Shown here: positions 35,312-47,994 of the stretch, piece by piece | Layout: every line of letters begins with the position of its first letter | How positions within the stretch are numbered: position 1 is the first letter of the stretch | From: Enterobacter sp. BIGb0383 | GTDB taxonomy: Bacteria > Pseudomonadota > Gammaproteobacteria > Enterobacterales > Enterobacteriaceae | NCBI RefSeq assembly: GCF_003751845.1 | Contig: NZ_RJKQ01000004.1 | Coordinates: forward strand, 236,929-300,928 | Direction of reading: 5' to 3' | Length of the DNA: 64,000 nucleotides | Notes under the pieces: generated by a model | Seen by the model: the letters and a program-made list of their open reading frames with translations, nothing else | What the model was told of the DNA's origin: nothing | The model's database searches: none | Made by a program: the position numbers and the translations under genes

Positions 35312-36421
35312 ATGATGAGTCGGGTACGGGGATGGGCGCTGGTTATGTTGATGCTGGTGGCGGCGCAGGGACGCGCTGCCTGTAGCTGGCCCGCCTGGAC
35401 GCAGTTCAGCGAGCACTATATAAGTCAGGAAGGGCGGGTGATTGACCCCGGCGACGCCCGGAAGATCACTACCTCTGAAGGGCAGAGCTACGCGCTGTTC
35501 TTCGCCCTGGCCGCCAATGACCGCGACGCCTTCGCTAAAATCCTCGGCTGGACGGAGAACAATCTGGCCCAGGGTTCCCTGGCCGATCATCTTCCCGCCT
35601 GGCTATGGGGAAAGAGCGGCGATAACGCCTGGCAGGTGCTGGACAGCAATTCGGCCTCGGATGCGGACCTGTGGATTGCCTGGTCCCTGATGGAGGCCGG
35701 ACGCCTGTGGAAAGAGACGCGCTATAAGGATCTCGGCAAAGCGCTGCTCTCCCGCATCGCCAAAGAAGAAGTGGTCACTGTCCCGGGCCTGGGCTCGATG
35801 CTGCTGCCGGGGAAAATCGGCTTTGCCGAAGCGAAAAGCTGGCGTCTGAATCCCAGCTATTTGCCGCCGCAGCTGGCCAGCTACTTCAGCCAGTTCGGTG
35901 CGCCCTGGAGTACCCTGCGCGAAACCAATCTGCGTCTGTTGCAGGAGACGGCACCGAAAGGCTTTTCGCCGGACTGGGTTCGCTATGAGGCAGGCAAGGG
36001 CTGGCAGCTAAAACCCGAAAAAACGCTGGTGAGCAGCTATGACGCCATTCGGGTTTATCTCTGGGTCGGCATGATGCACGACAAAGATCCGCAAAAAGCG
36101 CGTCTGCTTAAACGTTTTAAACCGATGGCCGACTGGACCGCTAAAAATGGTCTTCCGCCGGAAAAAGTTGATGTTGCCAGCGGGAAGGTGACCGGCAATG
36201 GGCCGGTGGGCTTCTCTGCGGCGCTGCTGCCTTTCCTGCAGGACAGGGATGCTCAGGCGGTGCAGCGTCAGCGCGTTGCGGACCATTTTCCTGATGCCGA
36301 TGCCTATTACAGTTTTGTCCTGACGCTGTTCGGGCAGGGCTGGGATCAACACCGTTTTCGTTTCACCGCCCGCGGTGAATTACTACCTGACTGGGGCCTG
36401 CAATGCGCAAGTTCACACTGA
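35312..36421 (+). CDS. bcsZ: Periplasmic endo-1,4-beta-glucanase BcsZ, family GH8 (type II operon)
   Basis: Periplasmic cellulase, 369 residues (368 in E. coli). Signal peptide ends near GRAA. The acid is Glu56 in TTSEGQSY and the base Asp lies in SSYDAIR near 244. The conserved aspartate segment reads NSASDADLW here against NSASDGDVW in E. coli, a conservative difference. It overlaps bcsC by 19 bases. It is only distantly related to the other BcsZ, which supports separate origins of the two operons rather than a recent duplication. Confidence 0.97.
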   Translation: MMSRVRGWALVMLMLVAAQGRAACSWPAWTQFSEHYISQEGRVIDPGDARKITTSEGQSYALFFALAANDRDAFAKILGWTENNLAQGSLADHLPAWLWGKSGDNAWQVLDSNSASDADLWIAWSLMEAGRLWKETRYKDLGKALLSRIAKEEVVTVPGLGSMLLPGKIGFAEAKSWRLNPSYLPPQLASYFSQFGAPWSTLRETNLRLLQETAPKGFSPDWVRYEAGKGWQLKPEKTLVSSYDAIRVYLWVGMMHDKDPQKARLLKRFKPMADWTAKNGLPPEKVDVASGKVTGNGPVGFSAALLPFLQDRDAQAVQRQRVADHFPDADAYYSFVLTLFGQGWDQHRFRFTARGELLPDWGLQCASSH

Positions 36422-39400
36422 GTCTGCTCAGCTTTTCACTGAGCATCGCCCTGATGCCCATGGCGCATGCCGCCCCTTCCACGCCCTCCGCTCAGCAGCA
36501 GCTGCTGGATCAGGTGCGGCTGGGGGAAGCGACACGGCGCGAGGAACTGGTACGTCAGTCCCTCTATCGCCTCGAACTGATGGATCCCGATAACCCCGAC
36601 GTGATCGCCGCCCGTCTGCGCTACCTGCTACGTCAGGGCGATACGGCCGGTGCGCAGAAGCAGCTGGACCGCCTGGCGCAGCTGGCCCCGAATGGTGACG
36701 CGATGAAGGCGTCGCGTACCGCGATGCAGCTCTCCACGGCGGAAGGTCGTCAGGCACTGCAGCAGGCGCGTCTGCTGGCAACGACCGGGCATGAACAGGA
36801 AGCCCTGGCCGCTTACGAGACGCTCTTTAAAGGCAAACCGCCGGAAAATGAGCTGGCGGCAGAGTACTGGACGCTGGTGGGCAGAGCCCCGGGCAGACGC
36901 GATGAAGCCATAAACCAGCTGCAGGCGCTGAGCGCAAGCTTGCCGGGCAACGGCACCGTGCAGACCGCGCTGGTACAGCAGCTTTTCGCCAGCGGACGCA
37001 ATGACGAGGCGTTTACGGTACTACAGCAAATGTCGCATTCGGGTACCAACCGCAGTGCGGCGGCGGATATCTGGTACCAGCAGGTGAAAAATATGCCGGT
37101 AAGCGACGCCAGCGTGCAGGCGCTGCAGCGCTTTCTGACGGTCTTTACCGACGGCGATACGGTGACGGCAGCCCGGGCTCAATTGACGGAACAACAGCGG
37201 CAGCTGGCTGACCCGAATTTCCGTGCCCGAGCCGAAGGGCTGGCGGCGGTCGACGCCGGTCAGGGTGGCAGAGCGATAGGCGAACTCCAGCAGGCGGTGA
37301 AGGCCGATAATAAAGACAGTGAAGCCATTGGTGCACTGGGGCTGGCCTACTCCCAGCGCGGCAATCGGGCGCTGGCGGTGACCCAGCTGCAAAAAGCAAT
37401 CGCCATGGCCCCGGAAAGTTCTAACCGCAGCACCTGGGAAAGCTTACTTCAGGTTAACCGCTACTGGCTGCTGATTGAGCAGGGTGATGCGGCCCTGAAA
37501 GCCAACAACCCGGAACAGGCCGCCCGCTATTTCCAGCAGGCTCACGCGCTCGACGGCACCGACAGCTATGCGGTGCTGGGTCTGGGGGACGCTGCCGCGG
37601 CGCAGAAGGATCCGGTGGCAGCGGAACGTTACTACCAGCAGGCGCTGCGTATCGACAGCGGCAACAGCAACGCGGTGCGCGGGCTGGCCAATATTTACCG
37701 GGCAGAGTCGCCGGAAAAAGCGGAGGCGTATATTCGCTCGCTGTCCGCCAGCCAGCGGCGCAGTATCGATGATATCGAACGCAGCCTGACCAATGAACGC
37801 CTGGAGAAACAGGCCACGGCGCTGGAAGGCCAGGGCCGCTGGGCTGATGCTGCGGCGGTACAGCGTCAGCGGCTGGCGATGACGCCGGGCGATGTCTGGA
37901 TCACCTTCCGGCTGGCCGGCAATCTGGTGAGCGCCGGACAGCGCAACGAGGCGGATACGCTGATGCGGGAGCTGGCGCGCCAGAAACCGCAGGATCCTGA
38001 ACAGATTTATGCCAATGGGCTTTACCTCTCCGGCAATAACCAGCCGCGCGCCGCGCTGGCGCATATCAATGCCCTGCCGCGCGACCGCTGGACGGACAAT
38101 ATTCGTGAGCTTTCCGATCGCCTGCAGGCCAATGAGCTGCTGGCGACCGCCAATGGCCTGCGTGACAGCGGCAAAGAGGCTGAAGCCGAAGCGTTGCTGA
38201 AAAGGCAGCCTGCCTCAACGCGTATCGAACTGACCCTCGCCGACTGGGCGCAGCAGCGGGGCGACTACAGCGCCGCCGCCGCGCATTACAACAGCGTCCT
38301 CGGCAAAGAGGCGGATAATCTGGATGCCCGACTCGGGCTGACGGAAGTGTATCTGGCCGGTGGAGATAAAGTCGCTGCTCGTCAGGAGTTGCAAAAAGTG
38401 GCCGTCAATAACACGACGGAAGCGCCATCCCTGAGTACTCAGCGCCGGGTCGCCCTGGCGCAGGCGGGCCTCGGTGATGATGCCCAGGCCCGGGAGATTT
38501 TCGCCCGCATTATGCCGCAGGCCGAGGCGCAGCCGCCGTCAATGGATACCGCTCTGGTTCTGCGCGACGCTGCGCGTTTCCAGACACAGCAGGGCGAGCC
38601 GCAGCAGGCGCTGGAAACCTGGAAAGCGGCGATGGTCGCCGCGGGTATCACCCCGGCGAAGCCGCAGGATAACGCGGCATTTACGTATTTGATGCGTAAC
38701 GATCCGCAGGATGACTGGCTCAAGCGCGGCGTGCGCAGCGATGCGGCGGAACTCTATAAGCAGCAGGATATCAATGTCATGCTTCAGCATGACTACTGGG
38801 GATCCAGCGGTACCGGCGGTTATTCCGATCTGAAAGCGCACACCACGATGTTACAGGCCGATGCGCCTCTGGCCGACGGTCGGATGTTCTTCCGTACCGA
38901 CGTGGTGAATATGGATGTCGGCTCCTTCACGTCCACGACACCGCAGTGGGGCACCAGTAACGCGACGCCTCATGCTCCCGGTGGTCATGCCCAGAGTGCC
39001 CACGGGGCCAGCGTGGCGGTGGGCTGGCAGAATGAGACCTGGTCAGGGGATATCGGCACTACGCCGATGGGCTTTAAGGTCGTGGATGTGGTCGGCGGCC
39101 TGAGCTACAGCAGCGATCTCGGCCCGGTAGGCTACACCCTGAGCGCACAGCGTCGGCCAATTTCCAGCTCCATGCTGGCCTTCGGCGGGCAGAAAGATAT
39201 CAACACCGGCACCACCTGGGGCGGGGTTCGCGCCACCGGTGCGGCGGTCGGGCTGAGCTACGATAAGGGCGAGGCGCACGGCGTCTGGGCGAGCCTCGGC
39301 GGTGACACCATTACGGGCAAGAACGTCGCGGATAACTGGCGGGTACGCTGGATGACCGGCTATTACTATAAGCTGATCAACGAAGACAACGAACGTCTCA

Positions 39401-39897
39401 CCGTCGGTGCCAACAATATGATCTGGCACTATGAAAAAGATCTCAGCGGCTACACGCTCGGCCAGGGCGGCTACTACAGCCCGCAGGAGTATGTCTCCTT
39501 CTCGCTGCCCGTTAACTGGCGTAAGCGCACCGAAAACTGGTCCTGGGAGCTGGGCGGCTCGGTCTCCTGGTCACACTCCCGCACCAAATCGGGTATGCGT
39601 TATCCGCTGCAGGGGCTGATTCCTCGCGACAGAAGCCTGGCGGCGGATGTCGGGCCGTATCAGGATATCGACGCGCCGGTCGCAGGCGGTTCTTCTTCCG
39701 GCACGGGGTATACGGCGCGTGCTGTTATTGAACGTCGTCTGACCGATAACTGGTCTGTTGGCGCGGGGATCGATATTCAGCAGGCAAAAGATTACACTCC
39801 CAGTCATGCACTGATTTTTGTGCGCTATTCTCAAGCCGGATGGCAGGGTGATATGAACCTGCCACCTCAGCCGCTGGTGCCTTACGCCGACCGGTAA
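36403..39897 (+). CDS. bcsC: Cellulose export outer-membrane protein BcsC (type II operon)
   Basis: Outer-membrane exporter of 1164 residues (1157 in E. coli). Signal peptide [20 protein letters not shown] to about AHA, a TPR superhelix in the periplasm (for example the repeats around [18 protein letters not shown]), and a C-terminal 16-stranded barrel from about residue 790 ([20 protein letters not shown]). It starts inside the end of bcsZ and closes bcsRQABZC. Confidence 0.97.
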   Translation: MRKFTLSLLSFSLSIALMPMAHAAPSTPSAQQQLLDQVRLGEATRREELVRQSLYRLELMDPDNPDVIAARLRYLLRQGDTAGAQKQLDRLAQLAPNGDAMKASRTAMQLSTAEGRQALQQARLLATTGHEQEALAAYETLFKGKPPENELAAEYWTLVGRAPGRRDEAINQLQALSASLPGNGTVQTALVQQLFASGRNDEAFTVLQQMSHSGTNRSAAADIWYQQVKNMPVSDASVQALQRFLTVFTDGDTVTAARAQLTEQQRQLADPNFRARAEGLAAVDAGQGGRAIGELQQAVKADNKDSEAIGALGLAYSQRGNRALAVTQLQKAIAMAPESSNRSTWESLLQVNRYWLLIEQGDAALKANNPEQAARYFQQAHALDGTDSYAVLGLGDAAAAQKDPVAAERYYQQALRIDSGNSNAVRGLANIYRAESPEKAEAYIRSLSASQRRSIDDIERSLTNERLEKQATALEGQGRWADAAAVQRQRLAMTPGDVWITFRLAGNLVSAGQRNEADTLMRELARQKPQDPEQIYANGLYLSGNNQPRAALAHINALPRDRWTDNIRELSDRLQANELLATANGLRDSGKEAEAEALLKRQPASTRIELTLADWAQQRGDYSAAAAHYNSVLGKEADNLDARLGLTEVYLAGGDKVAARQELQKVAVNNTTEAPSLSTQRRVALAQAGLGDDAQAREIFARIMPQAEAQPPSMDTALVLRDAARFQTQQGEPQQALETWKAAMVAAGITPAKPQDNAAFTYLMRNDPQDDWLKRGVRSDAAELYKQQDINVMLQHDYWGSSGTGGYSDLKAHTTMLQADAPLADGRMFFRTDVVNMDVGSFTSTTPQWGTSNATPHAPGGHAQSAHGASVAVGWQNETWSGDIGTTPMGFKVVDVVGGLSYSSDLGPVGYTLSAQRRPISSSMLAFGGQKDINTGTTWGGVRATGAAVGLSYDKGEAHGVWASLGGDTITGKNVADNWRVRWMTGYYYKLINEDNERLTVGANNMIWHYEKDLSGYTLGQGGYYSPQEYVSFSLPVNWRKRTENWSWELGGSVSWSHSRTKSGMRYPLQGLIPRDRSLAADVGPYQDIDAPVAGGSSSGTGYTARAVIERRLTDNWSVGAGIDIQQAKDYTPSHALIFVRYSQAGWQGDMNLPPQPLVPYADR

Positions 39898-39966
39898 CCG
39901 GAATAATCTTCATTCCTGCACCAGTCTCTCCAGGGCCGTCGCGATCGGGTATAATCCGGCGGCAGT

Positions 39967-39987
39967 AAGGCAGCATATGGCTGCCTT
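39967..39987. other. Hairpin between bcsC and pdeK
   Basis: Perfect 8-bp stem AAGGCAGC (39967-39974) and GCTGCCTT (39980-39987) with a five-base loop and no T run. It may act as a weak attenuator or processing signal between the cellulose operon and pdeK; a 117-base gap separates the genes. Confidence 0.5.
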
Positions 39988-40014
39988 GCGCCAGCGTTTC
40001 CGTGGAGAGTCAAT

Positions 40015-43463
<3,449 letters not shown>

Positions 43464-43474
43464 TCCCCTCCGGT

Positions 43475-43506
43475 CGTCATTTTTCGAGGCAGCTCGAAGA
43501 ATGACG
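43475..43506. terminator. Inverted repeat after dctA
   Basis: Arms CGTCATTTTTCGAG (43475-43488) and CTCGAAGAATGACG (43493-43506) pair over 14 positions with one wobble and a GCAG loop, 12 bases after the dctA stop. There is no T run after it, so termination may be weak or Rho-assisted. Confidence 0.6.
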
Positions 43507-43584
43507 GCCATTAACGCGTCGTCACTTGCCGGGCGGCGCGCTCCTTACGCATAATCCCTCTACGCAAAGCAGAAGTCTGCCTGA

Positions 43585-43635
43585 TTGCTATTTGTTATGC
43601 TCTGTCGCATACTTTTTACACGCGTAATTTACACG
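43585..43635 (+). promoter_or_regulatory. Candidate ccdAB promoter with direct-repeat operator
   Basis: TTGCTA (43585-43590), 17 bases, CATACT (43608-43613) is a plausible sigma-70 promoter. Two TTTACACG direct repeats at 43615-43622 and 43628-43635, thirteen bases apart, lie over the expected transcription start. That arrangement suits repression by the CcdA-CcdB complex. Confidence 0.45.
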
Positions 43636-43651
43636 TGCAAATGGAGGCAGC

Positions 43652-43891
43652 ATGTCTGGTATGAATACTCGATACAAGAAAACGGTCAGCGTTACGCTGG
43701 AACCCGCGTTGCTTCAGCAGGCCCGTGATGCCGGAATTAATCTATCGGCAGTGCTCACTCAGGCTCTGAAACAGGAAATCGATGCCACAGGGGCTGAACG
43801 CTGGAAGATGGAAAATCGGGCGGCGTTACAGGAACTTAATCGTATCACTGATGAACATGGGCTGTTGTCAGACGAATACAGGACGTTTTAA
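43652..43891 (+). CDS. ccdA: CcdA-family antitoxin
   Basis: Antitoxin of 79 residues. The N-terminal half is a ribbon-helix-helix DNA-binding domain (KKTVSVTLEPALLQQARDAG) and the C-terminal half is the CcdB-binding tail with the CcdA signature ERWKMENRAALQELN and the ending SDEYRTF. GGAGG stands four bases before ATG 43652. It precedes ccdB by two bases. Chromosomal ccdAB pairs occur in several enterobacteria; here it sits between dctA and yhjJ, where E. coli K-12 has none. Confidence 0.92.
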   Translation: MSGMNTRYKKTVSVTLEPALLQQARDAGINLSAVLTQALKQEIDATGAERWKMENRAALQELNRITDEHGLLSDEYRTF

Positions 43892-43893
43892 TC

Positions 43894-44202
43894 ATGCAAT
43901 ATGTTGTTTATCGTAATAACGGAAACAGTAAGGCATATCCATTTTTGCTGGATGTTCAGAGCGATATCATTGATGAACTACATACTCGCCTGGTTATCCC
44001 GCTTTACCCACTAAAATGGCTGGCAAATCCTCCCGCCAGACGGCTGACCCCGATAATCAATATTGAAAATGATGATTACCTGGTGATGACGCACGAGATG
44101 GCCAGCGTTCGTTTATCCCAGATGGGTGATGAAGTCCTGGATGCCCGACCTCACAGGCAAAGCATCAAAAATGCACTGGATTTTATTTTTGACGGATTTT
44201 AA
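43894..44202 (+). CDS. ccdB: CcdB-family gyrase-targeting toxin
   Basis: Toxin of 102 residues, full length for CcdB. It shows MQYVVYRNNGN at the start, the VQSDIIDELHTRLVIPL strand, MTHEMASV in the middle and a C-terminal helix HRQSIKNALDFIFDGF. Plasmid F CcdB ends in Trp-Gly-Ile, with all three needed for gyrase poisoning; here the end reads Asp-Gly-Phe. From memory, chromosomal homologues also lack the tryptophan and some are still toxic, so activity cannot be read from sequence alone. Confidence 0.92.
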   Translation: MQYVVYRNNGNSKAYPFLLDVQSDIIDELHTRLVIPLYPLKWLANPPARRLTPIINIENDDYLVMTHEMASVRLSQMGDEVLDARPHRQSIKNALDFIFDGF

Positions 44203-44401
44203 AGGCATCGTTACCCCTTTCTACCCACTAATTTTCAGTTTCTGGTTTTTCAATGGCATACTGAGCGTTACGGGTAAATTTTCTCTGACGGCGCGACTTT
44301 TTCCTCTTCACGCGGTCTAACACGAAGTGTTTTCGATATTACTGGATTATCCCGGCTATGGGGGTTCTCTTACTAACCGGGATTGTTGATCAGGGGTTCA
44401 C

Positions 44402-45901
44402 ATGCAGGGCACAAAAATTCTACGTTTGGCGGGTGGTTTGCTGATGGTGGCCGCTGCCGGTTCTGTGCAGGCAGATGCACTCCAGCCTGACCCTGCATGG
44501 CAGCAGGGGACGCTGGCGAACGGTTTCCAGTGGCAGGTACTGGCAACCCCTCAGCGGCCGAGCGACCGCATTGAGATTCGGTTGACGATCAATACCGGCT
44601 CGCTGACCGAAGCCACGCAGCAGAGCGGCTACAGCCATTTTATTCCGCGCCTGGCGCTGACCCAGAGCGGCAGTCTGCAGGCCATGCAGGCACGTTCTTT
44701 ATGGCAGCAGGGCATCGATCCCAACCGCCCGCTTCCGCCCGCGATTGTCTCCTATGACTACACGCAATTTAATCTCAGCCTGCCCAATAACCGTAACGAT
44801 CTGCTGAAAGAAGCCCTGAGCTGGCTGGCAGATACCTCCGGCAGACTGAGCATCACGCAGAAAACCGTCGATTACGCCCTGAGTAGTGAAGATATGATCG
44901 CCACCTGGCCTGCCGATACCAAAGAAAGCTGGTGGCGCTATCGCCTGAAAGGCTCGGCTATGCTGGGGCACGATCCGGCGGAGGTGCTGAAACAGCCGGT
45001 GGATATCGCCCAGCTGGAGGCGTTTTATCATAAGTGGTATACCCCGGATGCGATGACGCTGATTGTGGTAGGCAATGTCGATCACCGTAGTATTGTTGAA
45101 CAAATCAACAAGACCTTTGGCACTCTGACCAATAAACGAGAAACGCCCGCGCCGATACCGACGCTGGCGCCTCTGAGCCACGAGCCGGTAAGTATTATGA
45201 CCGACACGGTACGCCAGGACCGTCTGGCGCTGATGTGGGATAACCCATGGCAACCGATCCGCGAATCCGCCGGGCTGCTGCGCTACTGGCGCGCCGATTT
45301 AGCCCGCGAAGCGCTGTTCTGGCACGTCCAGCAGAGCCTGAGTAAAAATAACGTTAAGGATATCGGCCTCGGCTTTGACTGCCGTGTTCTGTTCCTGCGC
45401 GCCCAGTGCGCCATCAATATCGACTCCCCCAATGAGAAACTGGGGAACAGCCTGGACGTGGTCGCCCGCGAGCTGGCTCAGGTGCGCGAAAAGGGGCTGT
45501 CGGAAGAGGAATTTAAAGCTCTGGTTGAGCAGAAAAACCTGGAGCTGCAGAAGCTGTTCGCGACCTATGCCCGCATGGATACGGACGTGCTGATTGGCCA
45601 GCGTATGCGCTCTCTGCAAAACCAGGTGGTGGATATCGCACCGGAGCAGTATCAGAAGCTGCGTGCGGACTTCCTTAACGGCCTGACGCTGCAAATGCTC
45701 AATCAGGATCTGCACCAGCAGCTGTCGCAGGAGATGGCGCTGGTACTGCTCCAGCCGAACGGCGAACCGGAATACAACATGAAGGATCTGCAGGCGGCCT
45801 GGCTGAAGATTATGGCTCCCGCAACGCCAGCGGCGGATGCACCGGCTCCGGTGGAAGAGAGTGCGGAAGGCGCGGCGGCTGAGGCTCCGGCGGCGCAGTA
45901 A
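44402..45901 (+). CDS. yhjJ: Periplasmic M16-family protein YhjJ, catalytic motif lost
   Basis: Secreted protein of 499 residues with a signal peptide (LAGGLLMVAAAGSVQA). The fold is that of M16 zinc peptidases, but the HxxEH motif reads H79-F-I-P-R83, so the catalytic Glu and the second zinc His are gone; the same loss is known in E. coli YhjJ. A structural or chaperone-like role is possible but unproven. The C-terminus is a low-complexity Ala/Pro/Glu tail. The gene follows ccdAB after a 199-base spacer and converges on kdgK. Confidence 0.93.
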   Translation: MQGTKILRLAGGLLMVAAAGSVQADALQPDPAWQQGTLANGFQWQVLATPQRPSDRIEIRLTINTGSLTEATQQSGYSHFIPRLALTQSGSLQAMQARSLWQQGIDPNRPLPPAIVSYDYTQFNLSLPNNRNDLLKEALSWLADTSGRLSITQKTVDYALSSEDMIATWPADTKESWWRYRLKGSAMLGHDPAEVLKQPVDIAQLEAFYHKWYTPDAMTLIVVGNVDHRSIVEQINKTFGTLTNKRETPAPIPTLAPLSHEPVSIMTDTVRQDRLALMWDNPWQPIRESAGLLRYWRADLAREALFWHVQQSLSKNNVKDIGLGFDCRVLFLRAQCAINIDSPNEKLGNSLDVVARELAQVREKGLSEEEFKALVEQKNLELQKLFATYARMDTDVLIGQRMRSLQNQVVDIAPEQYQKLRADFLNGLTLQMLNQDLHQQLSQEMALVLLQPNGEPEYNMKDLQAAWLKIMAPATPAADAPAPVEESAEGAAAEAPAAQ

Positions 45902-45916
45902 TCCTGCTTTCAGAAC

Positions 45917-45955
45917 AAAAAAAGGCGGACCGCATTGTGCTGTCCGCCTTTTTTA
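45917..45955. terminator. Bidirectional terminator between yhjJ and kdgK
   Basis: Stem AAGGCGGAC (45922-45930) and GTCCGCCTT (45942-45950) with an 11-base loop, flanked by A and T runs on either side. It serves both convergent genes. Confidence 0.9.
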
Positions 45956-45968
45956 ATGGTACAGAAAA

Positions 45969-46898
45969 TCAGTCCGGCATCGCGTCGCGCGGAATGATAG
46001 CGCCACGATACTGAATGACGGTGCTGGCCGTCAGATGACCGCGTTTCGCAGCCGCTTCGGCATCACCGCCGGTCAGTCGCACCGCCAGGTAGCCTGCGCT
46101 GAAGGAGTCGCCAGCGGCAGTGGTATCCACCACGCTCTCTTTCGCCAGCTTGATGGCCGGAACGTCAACGACAGGCTGGTCGCCAACGGCCACCAGGCAG
46201 GAGTCGGCCCCGCGCTTAATGACCACTTCTTGCACGCCTGCCGCCTGAGTACGGGCAATCACTTCGTCAACCGGCTTCTCGCCCCAGAGCAGATCTTCAT
46301 CGTCGAGGGTCAGGAAGGCGATATCGGTGCATTCCAGCATCTGCTGATAAACGCGCTGAGTCTCTTCTTTGCTGGCCCACAGGCGCGGACGGTAGTTGTT
46401 ATCGAAAATAATCTTGCCACCGTTGGCGCGGCATTCGCGCAGCAGGGAGAGCAGTTTTTCGCGGCTGCTGTCGCTGAGGATAGCCAGGCTGATACCGCTC
46501 AGGTAGAGGTAGTCAAAGGTCGCCAGCTCTTCGCAAATACCGGCAGCCTGCGGGCTTTCCAGCCAGAATTTGGCCGCCGCCTCGTTACGCCAGTAGTAGA
46601 AGGTGCGCTCGCCGGTGCTGTCCGTTTCGATGTAGTACAGGCCAGGCAGACGATTGTCCATCCGCTGAATCAGTCGGGTTCCGACGGCTTCGTTCTGCCA
46701 GGCGTCCAGCATCTGCTGGCTAAAGTTATCCGTACCCAGCGCGGTCACGTACTCGACGGCCAGCGCGGCGTTATCAACCTGACGAGCGATATAGACGGAA
46801 GTGTTCAGCGTATCGCCACCGAAGCCACGGTTAACTTCCGTACCTTTCTGTGACAGTTCAATCATGCATTCGCCAATTACGGCAATTTTTTTAGACAT
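45969..46898 (-). CDS. kdgK: 2-Keto-3-deoxygluconokinase KdgK
   Basis: Phosphorylates 2-keto-3-deoxygluconate in hexuronate breakdown, feeding the Entner-Doudoroff aldolase. The 309-residue product equals E. coli KdgK and has the PfkB-family signatures GGDTLNTSVYIARQV near the N-terminus and DTTAAGDSFSAGYLA, containing the catalytic Asp, near the C-terminus. ATG 46898 gives the family start MSKKIAVIGECMIEL; the frame upstream to 46964 is not conserved. A strong KdgR-like operator lies about 70 bases upstream. Confidence 0.98.
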   Translation of the reverse strand: MSKKIAVIGECMIELSQKGTEVNRGFGGDTLNTSVYIARQVDNAALAVEYVTALGTDNFSQQMLDAWQNEAVGTRLIQRMDNRLPGLYYIETDSTGERTFYYWRNEAAAKFWLESPQAAGICEELATFDYLYLSGISLAILSDSSREKLLSLLRECRANGGKIIFDNNYRPRLWASKEETQRVYQQMLECTDIAFLTLDDEDLLWGEKPVDEVIARTQAAGVQEVVIKRGADSCLVAVGDQPVVDVPAIKLAKESVVDTTAAGDSFSAGYLAVRLTGGDAEAAAKRGHLTASTVIQYRGAIIPRDAMPD

Positions 46899-46968
46899 AG
46901 TCGTCAACCTGGATCTGAATCGGGAAATTAGCGCTAGTGTGCGCTGTGGGTTTTTTATGGTCAACTAT

Positions 46969-46987
46969 ATTAAAACAACGTTCCATT
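46969..46987 (-). promoter_or_regulatory. Candidate KdgR operator upstream of kdgK
   Basis: The 19-mer ATTAAAACAACGTTCCATT agrees at 17 of 19 positions with the enterobacterial KdgR consensus AATRAAAYRNYRTTTYATT, as I remember it. It sits in the kdgK/pdeH divergent spacer, well placed to repress kdgK in the absence of ketodeoxygluconate. Confidence 0.65.
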
Positions 46988-47061
46988 ATTTTTTTGAGCT
47001 GGCGCGTGTTCCTCTCATATTATGGCGATCCCGCTTTTTAAATTTGCCCCTGTGCTGGACA

Positions 47062-47088
47062 TAAAGTTCTCACTTTCTGCGCCGATAA
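47062..47088 (+). promoter_or_regulatory. FliA (sigma-28) promoter of pdeH
   Basis: TAAA (47062-47065), a 15-base spacer, and GCCGATAA (47081-47088) match the flagellar sigma-28 consensus exactly. It lies 50 bases upstream of the pdeH start. pdeH is a class III flagellar gene in E. coli, so the same control is expected here. Confidence 0.93.
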
Positions 47089-47138
47089 TCCCAAAACGAG
47101 CCATTCGGCTCTTTTTCCCAGTCAACAGGACATCAGAG

Positions 47139-47921
47139 ATGAAGTTAGAGCAGGTAATCCAGCGCCTGAGCATTCCGGAGGCAAGCGCTGACAGCGTTGA
47201 AAGCTTGCAGGATAGACGCTACTGGCTGCAGTGTGAGCTTGCTTATACTTATCAGCCGATTTACAAAACCGACGGCCGTCTGATGGCTATCGAGCTGTTG
47301 ACGGTGGTGACCCATCCGTCCAACCCCGATAAGCGTATCGCGCCGGATCGCTATTTCGCTGAAGTGGCGGTTCGCCACCGTATTGATGTGGTAAAAGAGC
47401 AGCTTGCGGTTCTGGATAAGAAGAAAGCGTTCTTTGCGGATAACGCGATTCTGGCTTCGGTCAACGTCGATGGTCCGACGCTGCTGGCGATGCGTGAAGA
47501 CAAAGCGCTGCTGGCGCTGATTGAGACGATGCCCTGGCTGCGTTTCGAGCTGGTGGAACATATCCGTCTGCCGCAGGACTCCAGCGTTGCCAACCTCTGC
47601 GAGTTTGGCCCGCTGTGGCTGGATGATTTTGGTACCGGTATGGCGAACTTCTCTGCACTGAGCGAAGTCCACTACGACTACATTAAGGTAGCACGCGAGC
47701 TGTTTATTATGCTGCGTAAAACCCCGGAAGGCCGCAATCTGTTCACGCTCCTGCTGCAGCTGATGAACCACTACTGCCACGGCGTGATCGTTGAAGGGGT
47801 CGAAACCCTGGAAGAGTGGCGTGATGTCCAGCACTCCCCGGCCTGGGCCGCGCAGGGCTATTTCCTTTCCCGACCGGTCCCTATCGAGACGCTCGATAAC
47901 GTGCTTATCCAGATGGCCTGA
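47139..47921 (+). CDS. pdeH: c-di-GMP phosphodiesterase PdeH (YhjH)
   Basis: Stand-alone EAL-domain enzyme of 260 residues (255 in E. coli) that keeps c-di-GMP low in flagellated cells, relieving the YcgR brake on swimming and opposing curli and cellulose. The EAL motif is Glu52-Leu-Leu in MAIELLTVV, with ASVNVDGPT, FELVEH, LDDFGTGMANFSAL, DYIKVARELF and IVEGVET following. ATG 47139 has AGGA eight bases upstream and the normal family start; the open frame from 47022 is not used because the FliA promoter lies inside it. Divergent from kdgK. Confidence 0.97.
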   Translation: MKLEQVIQRLSIPEASADSVESLQDRRYWLQCELAYTYQPIYKTDGRLMAIELLTVVTHPSNPDKRIAPDRYFAEVAVRHRIDVVKEQLAVLDKKKAFFADNAILASVNVDGPTLLAMREDKALLALIETMPWLRFELVEHIRLPQDSSVANLCEFGPLWLDDFGTGMANFSALSEVHYDYIKVARELFIMLRKTPEGRNLFTLLLQLMNHYCHGVIVEGVETLEEWRDVQHSPAWAAQGYFLSRPVPIETLDNVLIQMA

Positions 47922-47994
47922 GCCGTAAACAGGCCCTTTCTGTTGACCTCAACTATAGTCAGGACAGGTGAGGAAAACAGAAAGGAAACAGGGC

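Noticed and set aside
7035-39897. One of the two cellulose operons being a decayed duplicate
   Set aside because: All genes in both operons are full length with intact catalytic and PilZ motifs, and their accessory genes differ.
44126-44320. 64-residue plus-strand frame after ccdB
   Set aside because: Starts inside ccdB in another frame and has no ribosome site; the spacer holds only a weak stem (44349-44355 with 44377-44383).
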